64,000 nucleotides of DNA, from the NCBI GenBank assembly GCA_013400115.1, contig VXBP01010356.1, positions 605,885-669,884 on the forward strand, written 5' to 3'. Numbering within the stretch: position 1 is the stretch's first letter; the number at the start of each line of letters is the position of its first letter. A model generated the notes under the pieces. The model had not been told where the DNA came from. It did not search any database and was given only the letters and a program-made list of their open reading frames with translations. This document shows positions 50,655 to 63,084 of the stretch, in pieces. The DNA is from Rhinopomastus cyanomelas (Eukaryota > Chordata > Aves > Bucerotiformes > Rhinopomastidae). The position numbers and the translations under genes were made by a program.

Positions 50655-51067
50655 AACTGTGCACAACTAGGGGGCCTACAAAAAGGCTGGGGAGGGACTT
50701 TTTAGGATGTCAGGTAGTGACAGGACTAGGGGCAATGAGCAAAGCTGGAGATGGGTAGATTTAGACTGGACGTGAGGAGGAAGCTCTTCACTGTGAGAGT
50801 GGTGAGAGCCTGGAATGGGTTGCCCAGGAAGGTGGTGAAGGCTCCATCCTTGGAGGTGTTTAAGGCCAGGCTGGATGAGGCTCTGGACAGCCTGATCTAG
50901 GGTGGGGTGATCCTGCCCATGGTAGGGGAATTGGAACTAGATGATCCTGTGGTCCCTTCTAATCCAGACTGACTGTATTACTTGGTCTAGATGATCCTGC
51001 TGTGGCAGGGGGATTGGACTAGATGATCTTTCGCGGTCCCTTCAATCTCTAATGATTCTATGATTCC
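50655..51067 (+). mobile_element. CR1 LINE, truncated copy with composite 3' end
   Basis: Starts with CAACTAGGGGGCCTACAAAA, continues with GGGAGGGACTTTTTAGGATG, TTTAGACTGGACGTGAGGAG and GAGCCTGGAATGGGTTGCCC (the W-N-G-L-P C-terminal coding region), then GGAGGTGTTTAAGGCCAGGC. The 3' UTR has a first terminus (GGTAGGGGAATTGGAACTAG, ATGATCCTGTGGTCCC) followed by TACTTGGTCTAGATGATCCT and a complete second terminus. It lies 150 bp after the end of the previous CR1 in the same orientation and is closest to it in wording (shared TAATCCAGACTGACTGTATT). It could fill in what is missing in the neighbour's gap. Confidence 0.95.
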
Positions 51068-54000
51068 AATTATTTCAATATGCAAACGGAAATCAGGCAG
51101 GGACCACAGTTACAGTTGCTGGATTACAGCATAAATGAATAAATGAGAAGTTTAGAGCCTTTCTTGGGTTGAAGAGATGCTCTGACTGATAATGTTCTCG
51201 AGGAATTTTCTTCTAGCCTCAGACAGAAGAGAGAAAAAGCAAGTATTAACCACAACAGAACCATTTCCTTGGGAAATTTTTAAAAGAAATGTGGTTTCTT
51301 TCAATCAGATTGTGTTCAGGGGTCTGGGGCATGTTGTGAATGGAGAAGGGGGTGAAGGGGAAGGAAAAGTTACCCATTTTTGGTAAAAGCATTCATTTTC
51401 TTAATAAGAATGTTGGAAATAGTGAAAATAGCTTTGGTGAAAGCAAATGGAAAACTCTACACAGACTGGAAGGTTTGGATACAAAAATAAAATATTTTCC
51501 ACACAAATTGTTTTTCAGTGGTGGGGGATGGGGGCAGGCACAGAAAAAAAGTAAAGTCTGGGAGGTTGAACATTCCCCAGTGAAGTAGTCTGGGTTTGGC
51601 TAACAGTCCCCAAGAGTCAGGGTTTAGCTCAGACTGCCCAGATTTGCTGATGATTAACTAATGGGCCTCCTGTAATGGGCCCAGGACAGCATGGTCTGGC
51701 CTTACCATTAGGACTCAAGGTGGAGCTCAGAACAACTCAACTTTCCATGTCCCTCTCATTCCTTGCATCGAGGAGGTACACAGATAAAATTCTGACTTAA
51801 TTTTATTTCTGCATTAAAAGCCATCTAAAAATGTCAACAACATTAAATTGCCTATGTAACTGGACGGCATCCCTTTACACACTTAGCTGTGAAGAATACA
51901 AATATGAACTAGAAAATCTACCTACAATTAGGCTCAGAAACCCAGCCTAAAAGCGGGTAAGGAAGGAATGCCCTTCTCCTGAGCTGTATTTACACCATCT
52001 TTGATTTACAGCAAACATTTTTAAAAGTATTAAAAGGAAAATAATTAAGGCAAGCCAAATCTTTTTCTTGCCAGCACTCAAGGCTTGTCCGACATATTGA
52101 GGCTATCAATCGGTGGTGTGTATTTATAACCTAGTGTTCAGACAACTTGGAACGACAAATGCAAACAGCCACAAAGAAGTCACTTTGTTCGTTTGGCACA
52201 AACAAATCCCGGAGATGAAAAGCAGCCTGGTGTATATTTTGGGCCAAGCTTCCTCATCTGACGATCCCTGACCACAATGTGGCACAGAAAGGGCAGTGTT
52301 ACCAAAGGACTCAAAGCATATGGAGATGCCTCATTAGAGCAAACACAGGACGGGATGGGTTTAGAGCTTGGGGTTTCCTTTTTTTTTTGTTTTTTTTTTT
52401 AAGGACCAGGCATGTCAGCACAGCCTGAAAAGCTCTTAGAGTTATAATTTAAAATGGAATAATACTGATTGAAAACACAGCTAGCATCTGACTGCAGACT
52501 TATCTGAAGACTTTCACATGTATTGTCAAATGAAGACTGGTGAGGACATGATGAGATTTGCCAAAAACTTCAAAGTGAGCTCTGCAGGAGATATGATCCA
52601 CAACTGCACACTAGTAGTAGGAAGCCTGGAAAATGCCCGGCTAGAGATTTGGTAAATTCCCTTAACCACCGAGCCATGGAGACTTCAGCTGTCTGTGCAA
52701 ACAAGGCACTGTGGTAGCCAGCCAATCTCAGAAGAGAAAGTTCAAATCCCAGATTGGAGGAGAAAATTTCAGCGGTCTTCATGTTGGTTTGACATTGATA
52801 TGGCATTTAGTCTCCTAACAACATGGCCAAAGCAACTGAGAAGGAAGTAAGGAGAATGGGAGGAGTAAAAGAAACCAGTCAGAGTGGGTAGCCAGTGAAC
52901 ATGCAGCTTACTGGGAGGATAGCACATTGCCTTCTGTAAGGAGTAAGCCAAGAGAGGTGCAGCAAGATGACAACAATCAAAAGATAACGACAAGAGGTTT
53001 CATGAGACTGGGTGCAGTTTGGCTTTACACTGATGTATATTGCTTCACTTCAAAGGGATTATTTTACCAACTTCCATGGCTTCTTCAGAGGAGGATCTGG
53101 TCAGGCTTCTAGTCCTTATCTCAGTGGGCAGACACTGACATTGAGCCTCAAGTCACATTGTCCCATGCACAGATAATGGGAAACTCGACTGTTTGATGGC
53201 ATGGTGCCTTCGCCCATCTTTACTTTCATCCCCTTAGATATGTCAGGAAGCTAAAGGTATAAGAAAATCTTGATATAGTATTAACCTTCTGATGACACTC
53301 AAACTTTAAGAGGAGGCTCATAGGTGATTTGGGATTCTTTGCTCTCCATTAAAAATAGATTTCCCACAGCTCCTTAAACAGCGGAACAGATACATGTATA
53401 TTTTTCAGTATATGGATTCAAATTCTTGGTTTATTTGGCAAAAGGCCATGTACATTCTCATGGATTTGTTATTGCCTGCTACGAATTTACTACTCAGAAA
53501 GAATAATATTTCATTTGCTTTATTGTTGGTTCCTCTAAAGAAGGTGAAAATGGATTTAAGTCTTTCATTGGGCATCTTGATGAAGGCAGAGAATGAATAA
53601 AAGAAGCAGCCAAAAAGGACATTTATCTCTAACTCAGTTGATAAACTTAGGTCTCCTTTGCAATAAACTACAGTGCCAAGAGATTTGTTCTGTTAATTTT
53701 GTCCAGAATTTGGCAACACTATTGCTAAGAGAAAAAGCAAACTTCTAGGACTAATTCATATCACACTGGGGAGTTAAGCAATACTTTCCATCTGATTAAG
53801 TAGAGGGTTTGATTTTATTCATGCTGGCTTTTAAGCTTTACCTATTTACACAGAGGAATAGGAGCAGTTGAGACAGTTCACTAGCACAGGCAGGAACAGG
53901 ACCTCAAACTCATGTCCAATTTACATATTCATGGGTACATGCACAACTTCATGGAGTTAAATACATCAAACTAGAACTATTCCCCAGGCAGCTCCACTAT

Positions 54001-54371
54001 TTCATGCTCATTTACTGTCTCCACAGCAATCTCATTTAGAAAGGATGCTGCAGGGATCTTATCTTCCTGTTTCAGGGCCCAAGAGGTAGGCTTGGGATGA
54101 AGAGACCAGGACCTGGCCTTAAGCAGGGGGAAAAGGTCCAAGCACACATAAAAGTGTGCTTGGATTTGTGTGACAGTGTAGATTGAGATTAAGGATTCAC
54201 TTTGTTTGTGCTTTGGAGCTTCTCCAAAACCTATGTTCAGACCCTGACTTGCCTCCACTCATCAAGTTTATTTAGCTTGAAAAGTCCGACCATTTGGCTA
54301 CCACCATATTAGTATCTGAGATATATTAAGTTTATACTACTGAACAAATTTATGACTTGAAAGCCTGATGC
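51068..54371. other. Non-coding stretch, possible enhancer inside
   Basis: No gene recognised. A poly(T) run lies near 52379-52402. Bases 51900-52350 are unusual: several CpGs, many short transcription-factor-like words and no repeat, listed separately. MIR-like remnant follows at 54372. Confidence 0.5.
52080..52345. promoter_or_regulatory. Candidate conserved enhancer with octamer and paired SOX-like sites
   Basis: The block contains an octamer-like ATGCAAAC at 52159-52166. Five bases further an inverted pair ACAAAG (52171-52176) and CTTTGT (52183-52188) lies six bases apart, the head-to-head layout used by dimerising SOX proteins. The block also holds CpGs at a higher rate than nearby sequence (for example TCCGAC, ATCGGT, AACGAC, TTCGTT, CCCGGA, GACGAT) and no recognisable repeat. 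Function is inferred from motifs only, and short motifs of this kind occur by chance. Confidence 0.3.
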
Positions 54372-54475
54372 TTGTCATTGGGGATCCAAGACACAGACAG
54401 ATGAAGCAATTTGCCCAAAGACAAGAAAAGGGTGAGGGTTAAAGCACAACCCCTGAGTCCTATGTGTCTGGCCAG
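54372..54475 (-). mobile_element. MIR-like tRNA-derived SINE
   Basis: Reads as a reversed MIR: AGACACAGACAGATGAAGCA, ATTTGCCCAAAGACAAG, a GGGTTAAAGCACAACCCC stretch and TGAGTCCTATGTGTCTGGCC, matching the inverse order of the CTCAGTTTCCTC / CTTGGGCAA / tRNA-related parts. Strongly diverged. Confidence 0.6.
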
Positions 54476-57014
54476 CTCCCAGGGTGAGCTGGTTCCAGTC
54501 CCTTCTCCAGTGACTGAAAGATCAGTAAATTGCTCTCTTAATGCTTCCAACATGACCTCTGCAAAACACAGCAAATGGGATTTTTCACACTTTGACTAAT
54601 GAAAGCTTGGCACATGGCACTAAAAATGAAATCCTCACTGCCAGCAGGACATATACATATATATAAAATAATGTTTATTTCTACGGGGCTTGTGAATAAG
54701 CAAGACATTTTTCATCCATGAAAGGCGGTTTCTGTGTGAATGTGTAAGCTAGCAACAACAACAAGAAGTATGACTGATGATCCCACTGAACATCATCCCA
54801 GTGAGATTCAAATAGCGGTAACTTTTTGCTTCTGAAAAGAGTCTCTTTTCTACTTCACGCTGCAAACTTCTGGGTTTATTGTGGCTATATTTCTCTGCTC
54901 TTGACAAAAATACATACATAATTCATCCCTTTGTTTCATGTTTATAGAATAGCTATCGTCATGGGCTCAGCATTTACAGAGATACAACACAAAGATGTGC
55001 TTGGAAAGTACAGCTCAGAGTTTACATTGCCTGCAAGATCTACTTCCATGTGAAACCCAAGCTATTTTGTGAAAAAGTGGGGAGAACTTGTTGTTCTTGC
55101 CAAATTATGGTATTTTTCTTGTTCTGTTATTTTTTTCCCCTGCTTTCCTGGTGCTCTTTACACCACCACTGCTAGCAACGAGAGAGACTCACCTAAGTGC
55201 TTGTGCAGGTAGAGTAAAAGTGATTAGACACAAACTGGGACCAGCAGGACACAATAAACATACTTTTAAAACAGACAGTATTTTCTCTGTGTCTGCTAAA
55301 AATATTTTGAAAAAAAGTGCCCTGAAAGAAACCCACCTTGAAAATAGTAACTTCTGTAATAAACTGATATTGGGATCCTACTGCATAGATAAAGGATGAC
55401 CTGGCCACAGACCAGCAGGTCACAGCTCACATTTGATACCCAAGAAGACAGAGGTCAGTAGAGGAGCCCTTGTAGGCATTTTCAGGACTTGGTGTGAAAG
55501 GTTTACTTTTTCTCAAGTGCAATAGGATTACTGGGGCTATTGTAAATTTGCTTCAAATAAACCAGAGAAGAGCTTTACAGTTCTGCAATAATCAGAAGAT
55601 ATGTAAGAAGAGGTAGGCAAGTTGTGATGAGCTTTAGCACAACATAGCACCAGGTTTTATTTGATTAATTCTTCCCTACAGCTTGTAATGGATATACACA
55701 GTATGATTTCAGGGCAGGAATAGCTTCAAAGTACAATCTGAGTATCAGAGATCCAAGCCAGCACAGCTGGATCTCAAATATATAAGCCATTTTGAGTTAC
55801 ACAGAAGGAAGGAAAATGGGAGATTACTATAATCTGAAATGTTAAAGCTTCTTTCACATGATTAAGTACATTTACATGTTTTACTCAAACCAGCAGAAGC
55901 TGTCTCCAGGGGACAGAAAGAAATTGGTAGGACTCCACAGTATGTGTGTGGGCGTACAACATACATATGTCCTGCTCCTCACTTGAGGCTTCCTAAAATT
56001 GGGGCAAAATCATGTTTGGAGATTTGGACAAAGAACTGGCAACATGACAAAGAAATTAGAGCCACTGAGAAAGCTCCCTGTCATTTTCTTCCTGTGGGAA
56101 AGGACAATGGATACAGCATGGAGAAGGGTAGGATCCCCTTCTGCTAGCCACCACCAGATTTCCTCAGGAAGGGAGGTAGCCATATTTCTCCTGTAGCAAG
56201 TGCACTAGAAGACTATGCATGAAGAGGGTAGCACAGACTGGCCCCAGTAGCCCACTGATCAGGAAACATTGTCACATGCTATACTGACATCCAAAAAAGA
56301 AGACTGTTCCCATAATGACCCTGCAGAAGCATCACTGCAGCACTGGCATAAACTTCCAGCCCCAAGATGTCTCAGCACCACTAGCAGTTTTGCCTAAATC
56401 AGAGTCCTCGTGATCTCACTTCTAATTTTGTAACTTCTTAGGCAAATCTGTAATACTTGTGATGACCTGGAAGGTCTCATTAAGTATTTGCATACAGGTC
56501 CAGAGGAGCACAAGTACACTCTGTTGTGAACAGCAGTATTGCAGAGGACCAGAATCAAAAAGTGAGCCAGGACCTATCACTGCATGGTAAACTGGTATAG
56601 TCTTGACCATAGCCTCATTCAGGAAGGATCTTGAGCTTGAATATACTCTTGTAAGTGTTGCCTGTGCTTGATTTGAAACAATAGGAAAGCTGAATGACTC
56701 TTCTCTGAAGACATGAAAGCTCTCTAGTGAAACTTGGCAGATGAAGAGTCTAATTACCTTTATGGGGAGATCATCTAAACCATCTCTGACAAACTCCATA
56801 GCTCAGAACGGTAAAGTGGCTCATGTTGAAAGACCTTCCCTGGAATTCAGATGTAGGCCAAATCTTCTGCTCAGGAAAGTGGGAACGGGACAGTAAGGAA
56901 CCATCTGAGTGAAACTTGCTGATGCATTAAATCATCAAAGTTTTAAAAACAGGCTAGACTGGCAGAGAAAGAAATTGCTGACTTCCAGAGATCTTTCCAA
57001 GGGCAGGTGTTAGA
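54476..57014. other. Non-coding stretch, no gene seen
   Basis: AT-rich, with a short (TA)n near 54650-54665. The 125-codon minus-strand frame at 56422-56799 matches no family I recognise and has no supporting splice or promoter context. Confidence 0.5.
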
Positions 57015-57242
57015 GAATCACTATGGATTGGAAGGGACCTCAAAAGATCATCTAGTCCAATCCCCCTGCAACAGCAGGATCACCTAGACCAAGTCACACA
57101 GGAACACATCCAGGCAGGTCTTGAACATCTCCAGTGAAGGAGACTCCACAACCACCCTGAGTAACCTGTTCCAGTGCTCTGTCACCCTCACTGTGAAGAA
57201 GATCCTCCTCAGGTTGATGTGGAACCTTCTCTGTCTAGAGAA
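57015..57242 (-). mobile_element. CR1 LINE, parental-type 3' end
   Basis: Minus-strand copy: from 57015 the reverse of a single octamer, the CCCTTCCAATCC / GATTGGACTAGATGATC UTR, then CAGGATCACCTAGACCAAGT, CACACAGGAACACATCCAGG (the end of ORF2), and CTGTTCCAGTGCTCTGTCAC, AGAAGATCCTCCTCAGGTTG toward the coding region. The UTR directly follows the ORF2 end, without the extra first terminus found in the copies at 20, 48 and 50.7 kb. It is therefore the unmodified form of the second module. Confidence 0.9.
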
Positions 57243-57797
57243 GACATCTCACATCACAGCTCTACTAAGAAATAACATGGGAAAGAATAATCTGAGCACA
57301 GGATGGATGAAATTAGGTCAGTGGACCTCATTACTGACTGCATCCACCTTCTGGGTGAGATGGAAAGTTGGTTGACATAGTGAAGGTCCATCTGACCCAA
57401 CTTTGGTCAGGCTAGATGAGATCCCTTCTTAAACTTACTTGCCTAAGATTTATGAGGCCAAACATACAGACCCATATGGCACTTCAAGATTAGGGAAGTT
57501 CAGATCTTGGCCAGTTTCTATTATTAAGCACACAAAACAATAAGATAAATAATGGAAAATGCTTCAGCTGCTGTGTATTTAGGACAATTTTGCCATGTGA
57601 CATCAGAAAATATTCCATGGTGGAATTTATTAACATAAAAATGGGCTTGGTGAGACTTTGTGATCTATTAAACTTCCAGCTAACTACACTTTTGTTTATC
57701 CAATCAACAGATGGTGTTTTTCTGAACCAGTTATGTTGATTCACAGCACTGAAGTGGTTACTGGAAAAAGGTCCATGAGTTTAATAAGGAGGAGGGC

Positions 57798-57813
57798 CAC
57801 ACACACACACACA
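57798..57813 (+). repeat. (CA)n microsatellite
   Basis: Eight CA units followed by ACAACAAATG. Confidence 0.9.
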
Positions 57814-58694
57814 ACAAATGTCAGCCATATTCTACCAGCTACAAAAGAGAAAAAGCAGAAGTTTTTAAACCAAATTACCAGAATATTGGCATGCGGATTA
57901 TGCATGTTCAGAGGCCCCAGAAGTGGAATGGTGTTGGTAAACCATCAGCCTCAGTCATATGCAGCAAGTAATTGTGTTTGCTTGAAATATTCTGCTCCAT
58001 GTTAGGAGAAAGACATGGGCACTCCTCTTTCAGAAGTGCTGCCTCAGAGGGCTGGTTTAGCTGTTTTATAATACAGACTCATCCCACTTACAAAACTCCT
58101 TTCAGACTTCCCATTAGTGTGTGCCAATGGACATGACACCAAAATTGCAGAAAGCAATGGCAATCTAGAAACCAGGAAAAGAAAACACAGTGAATGACAA
58201 TGAAGAGTGGAACATTTAAAGGACTCTCAAGCACCTAAACTCCTGATCATTCTCCAATCATGAAAGCGGTTTGAACAGTTTATGAAATTAAGTGGAGCTT
58301 CTGGAACTGCATGCTGAACTCTGCTGAACAGGAAGAAACCTCTTTGCTTATTAGGCCTTGAGGAGATAATCTATTGTGCTAAACAAACAGCTACAGCCCT
58401 TGCTATGCAGCAGGGAAATTACTTCTGTTGAGGTGGATGAGCTGCTTTCAGACTTTTTCTCACCATCTCTCTAATTTAATATGTTTCAGCAATGGAACAA
58501 CAACATTCTGCCAAAGGTGCAAAAAGGAGATCTTGAGAAGACAGGATCCACCATACTTGTAAGCAGAGGAACAACAAAGAAGGACAAGCTTCTAACTCCA
58601 CAGGCTCAAATCCAGAATATATTTGAGAGCATGGGGAAAAAAGAGCTACAAATATATAATGGAGAGTTAATAGCACTGACCTATCCCACCATTC

Positions 58695-58797
58695 TGTGTG
58701 TGTGTGAATGTGTGTGTGTGTACAGAGATATATATATATATATATGAATATATAAACACACTAATATATATAAACACACACACACAGAGTTACCTAC
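58695..58797 (+). repeat. Compound (TG)n-(TA)n-(CA)n repeat with dyad symmetry
   Basis: TG runs (58695-58706 and 58709-58720), a (TA)n block (about 58728-58745), an AT-rich spacer with AACACACTAATATATATA, and a CA run (58773-58795). Since CA is the reverse complement of TG and TA is self-complementary, the whole block can fold on itself. Likely length-variable. Confidence 0.9.
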
Positions 58798-59552
58798 ACC
58801 TTCCTAGGTGTGTGCATATGTAACACTATATACATACACAAGCGCAGACTAAACTTTCTACAGAAGGAGAATGCATACCACAGCCTGACACTGGGAAAGA
58901 TTTTCTTCAGCATATTTACATGCCTGGTCTCCAGCAGGATGTGGTCTGTCATTGCAGAGGCCACAGCACAAGGTGAGACTTTGCAAAATGTAATACAAGC
59001 TTTTAATGCTGGTTGGTCTGCAAAATTCGTACCTTGTCCTCAGAAAGGAGGATGTTAGGATTGAGAGGGGATTTTCTTCAAGAAGTGGGTTGGTTGAGTC
59101 TGGAACACTGAGGCAGAAGGCTCTGAATTGGACATAGGATGACAAACAGGCACAGGAATACAAGACTGACTACAGTCACTACATCATGTTGGTCACAACA
59201 TACAGTAAGAAAAAAGACATAAAATGCTAAAACAGTTGTGATAATTCAGCAGTTTCAGTGTCACAGCCTTAAGTAGTAGAGGCTTGTTCCACTGACAACT
59301 GCATCAAGAATTACATGACTGAACAATGATGTTATACGTGAATACAAGTGCTAACATCAAAATCAATCTTCTGCAGGAAGACTTGCATTCACCAGACACA
59401 GCAGATCACAGGTGTCAGGGCAAATAACAAGTTATGGTGGGATAGCTAGCAGTGCAACTGCTTTAGGCTTCTTGTATCTGAGTCTAGGACAGCTGCCTAC
59501 AATGTCACCTATGCATTTGAGAGCAGAGGAATCTAATTAGGATCTTTAACTG

Positions 59553-59660
59553 GAACTGATCAACCTGATCTAACATTGAAGTTAATGGTGCTCTGAGTAA
59601 GGGCAGTTGGACTACATACAGCCTTCATGAAGTGCCTTCCAACATAAATTATTCTATGAT
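59553..59660 (+). mobile_element. CR1 LINE, old 3'-end fragment
   Basis: GATCAACCTGATCTAACATT, AAGGGCAGTTGGACTACATA, AGTGCCTTCCAACATAAATT and one ATTCTATGAT octamer follow the order of a CR1 3' UTR. It is strongly diverged, from a different subfamily than the 48-kb group. Confidence 0.75.
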
Positions 59661-62600
59661 GTGCAGCATTCAAAATGATTGAATCTCATCTGTAATCTTT
59701 GCCAGGAGTAGAAGACACTTTCAGCTTCCTTCATGTAAAAAGGAAAAGCTGGGTTGTTACTCTTCCAGTTTTGACACAGGATGGCTTTAGGGAAAGTTGG
59801 TGGCTGAGCTCGAGTTCTTTGGTACAGGAAAGGCATAAAAAATGCAGAAACTGAAATGCACTGAGTGTTCTGAAATTCTTCAAAAGAAAACCCACCATGG
59901 CAGAGCCAGGCTGATACTGACAGACCACAGGGCAACAGGATGGTATTTTTCCTGGGAGGAAGGTGAGAGGAGGGGAAGAGCGTATGCTGATAAAACAGCT
60001 TCCCTGCACACAAATACTGGTCCCTCACATGCTGTTCCCTCTCAGATCTAATAATGTTCTTTACCTGTTAGAAATGCACTGTAATTACGAGTTCCAAAGC
60101 CAGCTTCTCATTAACAAATAAATCTGCCCTCAGTTCCGCAGGGTTTTGTTTTGCCTGATTAAAGATATTGTTAAAACTTTGACAAGTATTTTTTTGTACC
60201 CACACAGGCTCCTTACTGACTCTGACTGTCTTCACTTCTTGTCTCAGTACAACTTACTTGTCAGGTTGTTGCCGCACTGCACCCCTGAAGTGGTTGCCTT
60301 TAAGCGGTTGGTGAAATGATTAATATTTATTTAGTAAAGCTCTTTGAAGATGATACATGGCATAAATATCAGCTAACACTGCTATGCTTACAAGAAGACA
60401 ATACAGCTTTTGTAAGATTAAAAGGAGACTCCCACATTAGGCTTCTTGAAATTTGTCAGAACAAAATAATGCAGCCTTCCCTTTGCAGCTTTTTCCCTCT
60501 TATCTCTTCACAAGTTTTCATAGTCAGTATTCCCTATCTGATTACTGCTAATCCCATTGTTATACTGCTTTTACAGCCTTGAGGTTTAATACAAAGCTTC
60601 TCTATTACTCCAGATAGGCACAAAACAGTAGCAGGTAGGGAGCAATATACATTTTCCAAAGATCAGAACCATTATTTAACGTTTTTGTAAATATTTACTT
60701 TAGAGGCCGGCTAAACGTTACTTAAGGTTTGTTCTAAACTGCTGTGTTTAAAGGAAAAAAATCACGAGGACATATGGAACTCATCTTAAGAAGAAAAAAA
60801 ATGTTACAATTACACAAAAGATTTAATTTCCTTTGCTGTTACCAAAGAGTTGTCTCCATAAAAGCTTGAGGCATGCTTTTGTACCTTAGGTGGAACATCA
60901 TGATACACATCATGTGGTTTGTGGTCTCTTCTTCCTGCAGCCTGGAGCTCTGGTTGCAGTTTCCCCAACCTGATTGTCCCACCAAATCAGAACACACCCA
61001 CATCGTGCTCCCACTGGAATTTCTGTTCCTGTTCTGCCTTTTTTTTTTTCTTTTCCCCCTCTTGTTCTTAGTCATCTTACCCACAAGCAGCATAAATCAA
61101 GGCGAGGCTGTGTTTTCACAGCTATGCAGCTCTTGCAACATCAGGGATGAGTTCAGGGAAGCGGCTGGAAAACTTGCAATACCCATCCCCCACCCTACAC
61201 ACACCTGCCTTTTGGCTAATGAAGACAAGCACAGTGGCAAAGATGTTTGTTTATTCTTGTCCCGGGTTCTTTGATATGTATGACATCGATGAGGGATGAT
61301 TACCCTACCTCACAACACTGCACCCGACTGGATAGGGCCGCATGGCTCCTTATAGACCTCCCAGGTGTCTTCTCCAGTTCATGAGACATTGGGTCACATC
61401 ACTGGAGATGTTCTACCAGCCTTCTGATAAGGTCCCTCTGTTTTTTCACTGCTTTGGAAGGCATTTTGGAAACAGCTAGAAAAAGCGTGGAGTATGTCAA
61501 AGCCACTAAGCCAGGCAAGCACAGCCACGTTGCTTTGGAAGCGGCACCTGCTGCACACCACAACTTGGTGTGGTCCAGCTGAGGACAAACTAGCAGAGTT
61601 TCAAGCTACAGTGTTACAACTTGTAGCTTTAAAACTGTTTGTGGCAGCTTAGGGGAAAACAACAGGTCACTGTGTTGTGACTGGAATTAGTCTGTGGTAT
61701 CAGGGCCATGAACTCCACAACCATTTCACACCATACTTCATTCCAGGTGACAGTCCAAGTGCTGAGGCACCTTTAGGAGAAAGGTAGGGTTGCTCCATAG
61801 GGCAAGGGCAACCTCTCCCAGTCTCTGGGGGGTTGTATCATCACACCCCAAAGCCAGGGAGGCAAGGCGAGAGGCCCCAGTGTCATGTCCCCTAGACAGA
61901 TGATAGATTGGTGACGGGTGAGGAGGGCATGCCTACAGAGCAGTGCAGACCCACCTGCTGCTACCCAATGCCAAATAATGTGGGGACAAAGGTGACTCCA
62001 TACCACCAGTAACCAGTGTGGCCAAGACCTGATTGTCTCACTGGGCCATCCTGGGCCACAGTCATTGGACACCTTGTGTGCTGAAAAACTTCGTGTCTAG
62101 TTCTGTCTCTCTGTGTCTTTCCCTTATTGGAATCTTACTCCTCAGGGTTGAAGCAAAAAGTTAAATATTTCTTTGCAAGAACTAGAAAAACCACCATGAT
62201 AACACATCTCCTTCTGCTTTGCAGGATTTTTACCTGTCTGGAAGATCTGGGATGAGAGAGAAGATGACAGCAGTCTTCACTTAGAAAGGAGAGGCCAATC
62301 CCAACACCATGGTTAGGATAATGCTCTCCTGCTTCCTGAAGCCAGGAGTAGAGTTCACCGGATGTGCACAGGTGGTTTGGAAGTCCTTTCAGTAGCCTGA
62401 GTAGTGGCTTTTGTTCATCAGTTACCATATCAAGTGGTTTTCCCATCAGTCTCCACAGGGCTGTTGGAAACCAGCTAGGCCCGAGTGTGCACTGAGCAAA
62501 AGCCCTGCTGGCTCCACTCTGAGTTTTGCCAGAGCATGGACCTTAACTTATGATGGCAATTACTGTCTCAACAGGCAAGCTTCACAGTTTTGATCCTTTT

Positions 62601-63084
62601 CAGTAGGAGGAAGGTAGGGATACACAGACACCTGGGGTCACCAACACATCACGGCTGGGCTGTGACCTGCAGAGAGAAGGGGCTACGCCTGGCAGCAAGA
62701 CCCCCATCCCTGCCCCCAGATGGATCCAGAGGCAGGGGTTCCTGCAAGTGGCAGCAACCAGCATTGTCAATGGGTGCTCCTGCTCTGAAACCCCACAGCT
62801 TTAAGAGGAGACACTTGGATGGAGGCTTGATCTGATGAAGTTCAGTGCTTGCTGCAACAGTCTCCAGAGAAAGGTCCAGACCCTCAGGGATCCTGTGTGT
62901 GCCTCAGTCAGCAAGAACAACCTCAGGTCTTGCTGGAGGAAGGTGCTTCCTCCTGAGGCTTCTGAGTCCATGTGGAAGCTGTGCAGACAGTGATGTGAGC
63001 AGGAGAGATGCACATAGACATTTCCTTCCACCTCCTGTGAGCTGACAAGGTTGGGAACCCCCAGGGGTGGCCATATTCATGATG
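59661..63084. other. Non-coding stretch upstream of the CpG island
   Basis: No gene recognised. Bases 60305-60360 (ATGATTAATATTTATTTAGT followed by AAAGCTCTTTGAAGATGATA) resemble the shared 3' tail of MIR/CORE-SINEs and could be a fragment. GC content rises toward the right. The 133-codon plus frame at 60873-61274 is a hydrophobic low-complexity frame that I do not accept as a gene. Confidence 0.5.
60305..60360 (+). mobile_element. Possible CORE-SINE (MIR-type) tail fragment
   Basis: The words AGTAAAGCTCTTTGAAGATG follow the GTAAAGCGCTTTGAGAT-type tail of ancient amniote SINEs, preceded by an AT-rich TTAATATTTATTT. Only the 3' end is recognisable. Confidence 0.35.

Larger units (their letters stand above)
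57243..59552. other. Non-coding stretch with compound microsatellite
   Basis: No gene recognised. Contains a (CA)n at 57798-57813 and a compound TG/TA/CA microsatellite at 58695-58797. Open frames are short. Confidence 0.55.

Noticed and set aside
52655..52760. tRNA-like words (TTAACCACCGAGCCATGG, TTCAAATCCCAG)
   Set aside because: Spacing and arms do not form a cloverleaf; perhaps a decayed SINE, but the order does not fit well enough.
56422..56799. 125-codon minus-strand open frame
   Set aside because: No family resemblance and no context; probably chance.
56800..56880. Possible reversed MIR remnant
   Set aside because: A GTAAAGTGGCTCATGTTGAA-like phrase is too diverged to separate from chance.
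60873..61274. 133-codon plus-strand frame with hydrophobic stretch
   Set aside because: The hydrophobic part comes from a T-rich low-complexity run (about 61038-61070), not from a convincing membrane protein.
61773..62072. 99-codon minus-strand frame, GC-richer DNA
   Set aside because: I considered an ERV or LTR fragment but saw no LTR ends, primer site or known motif.
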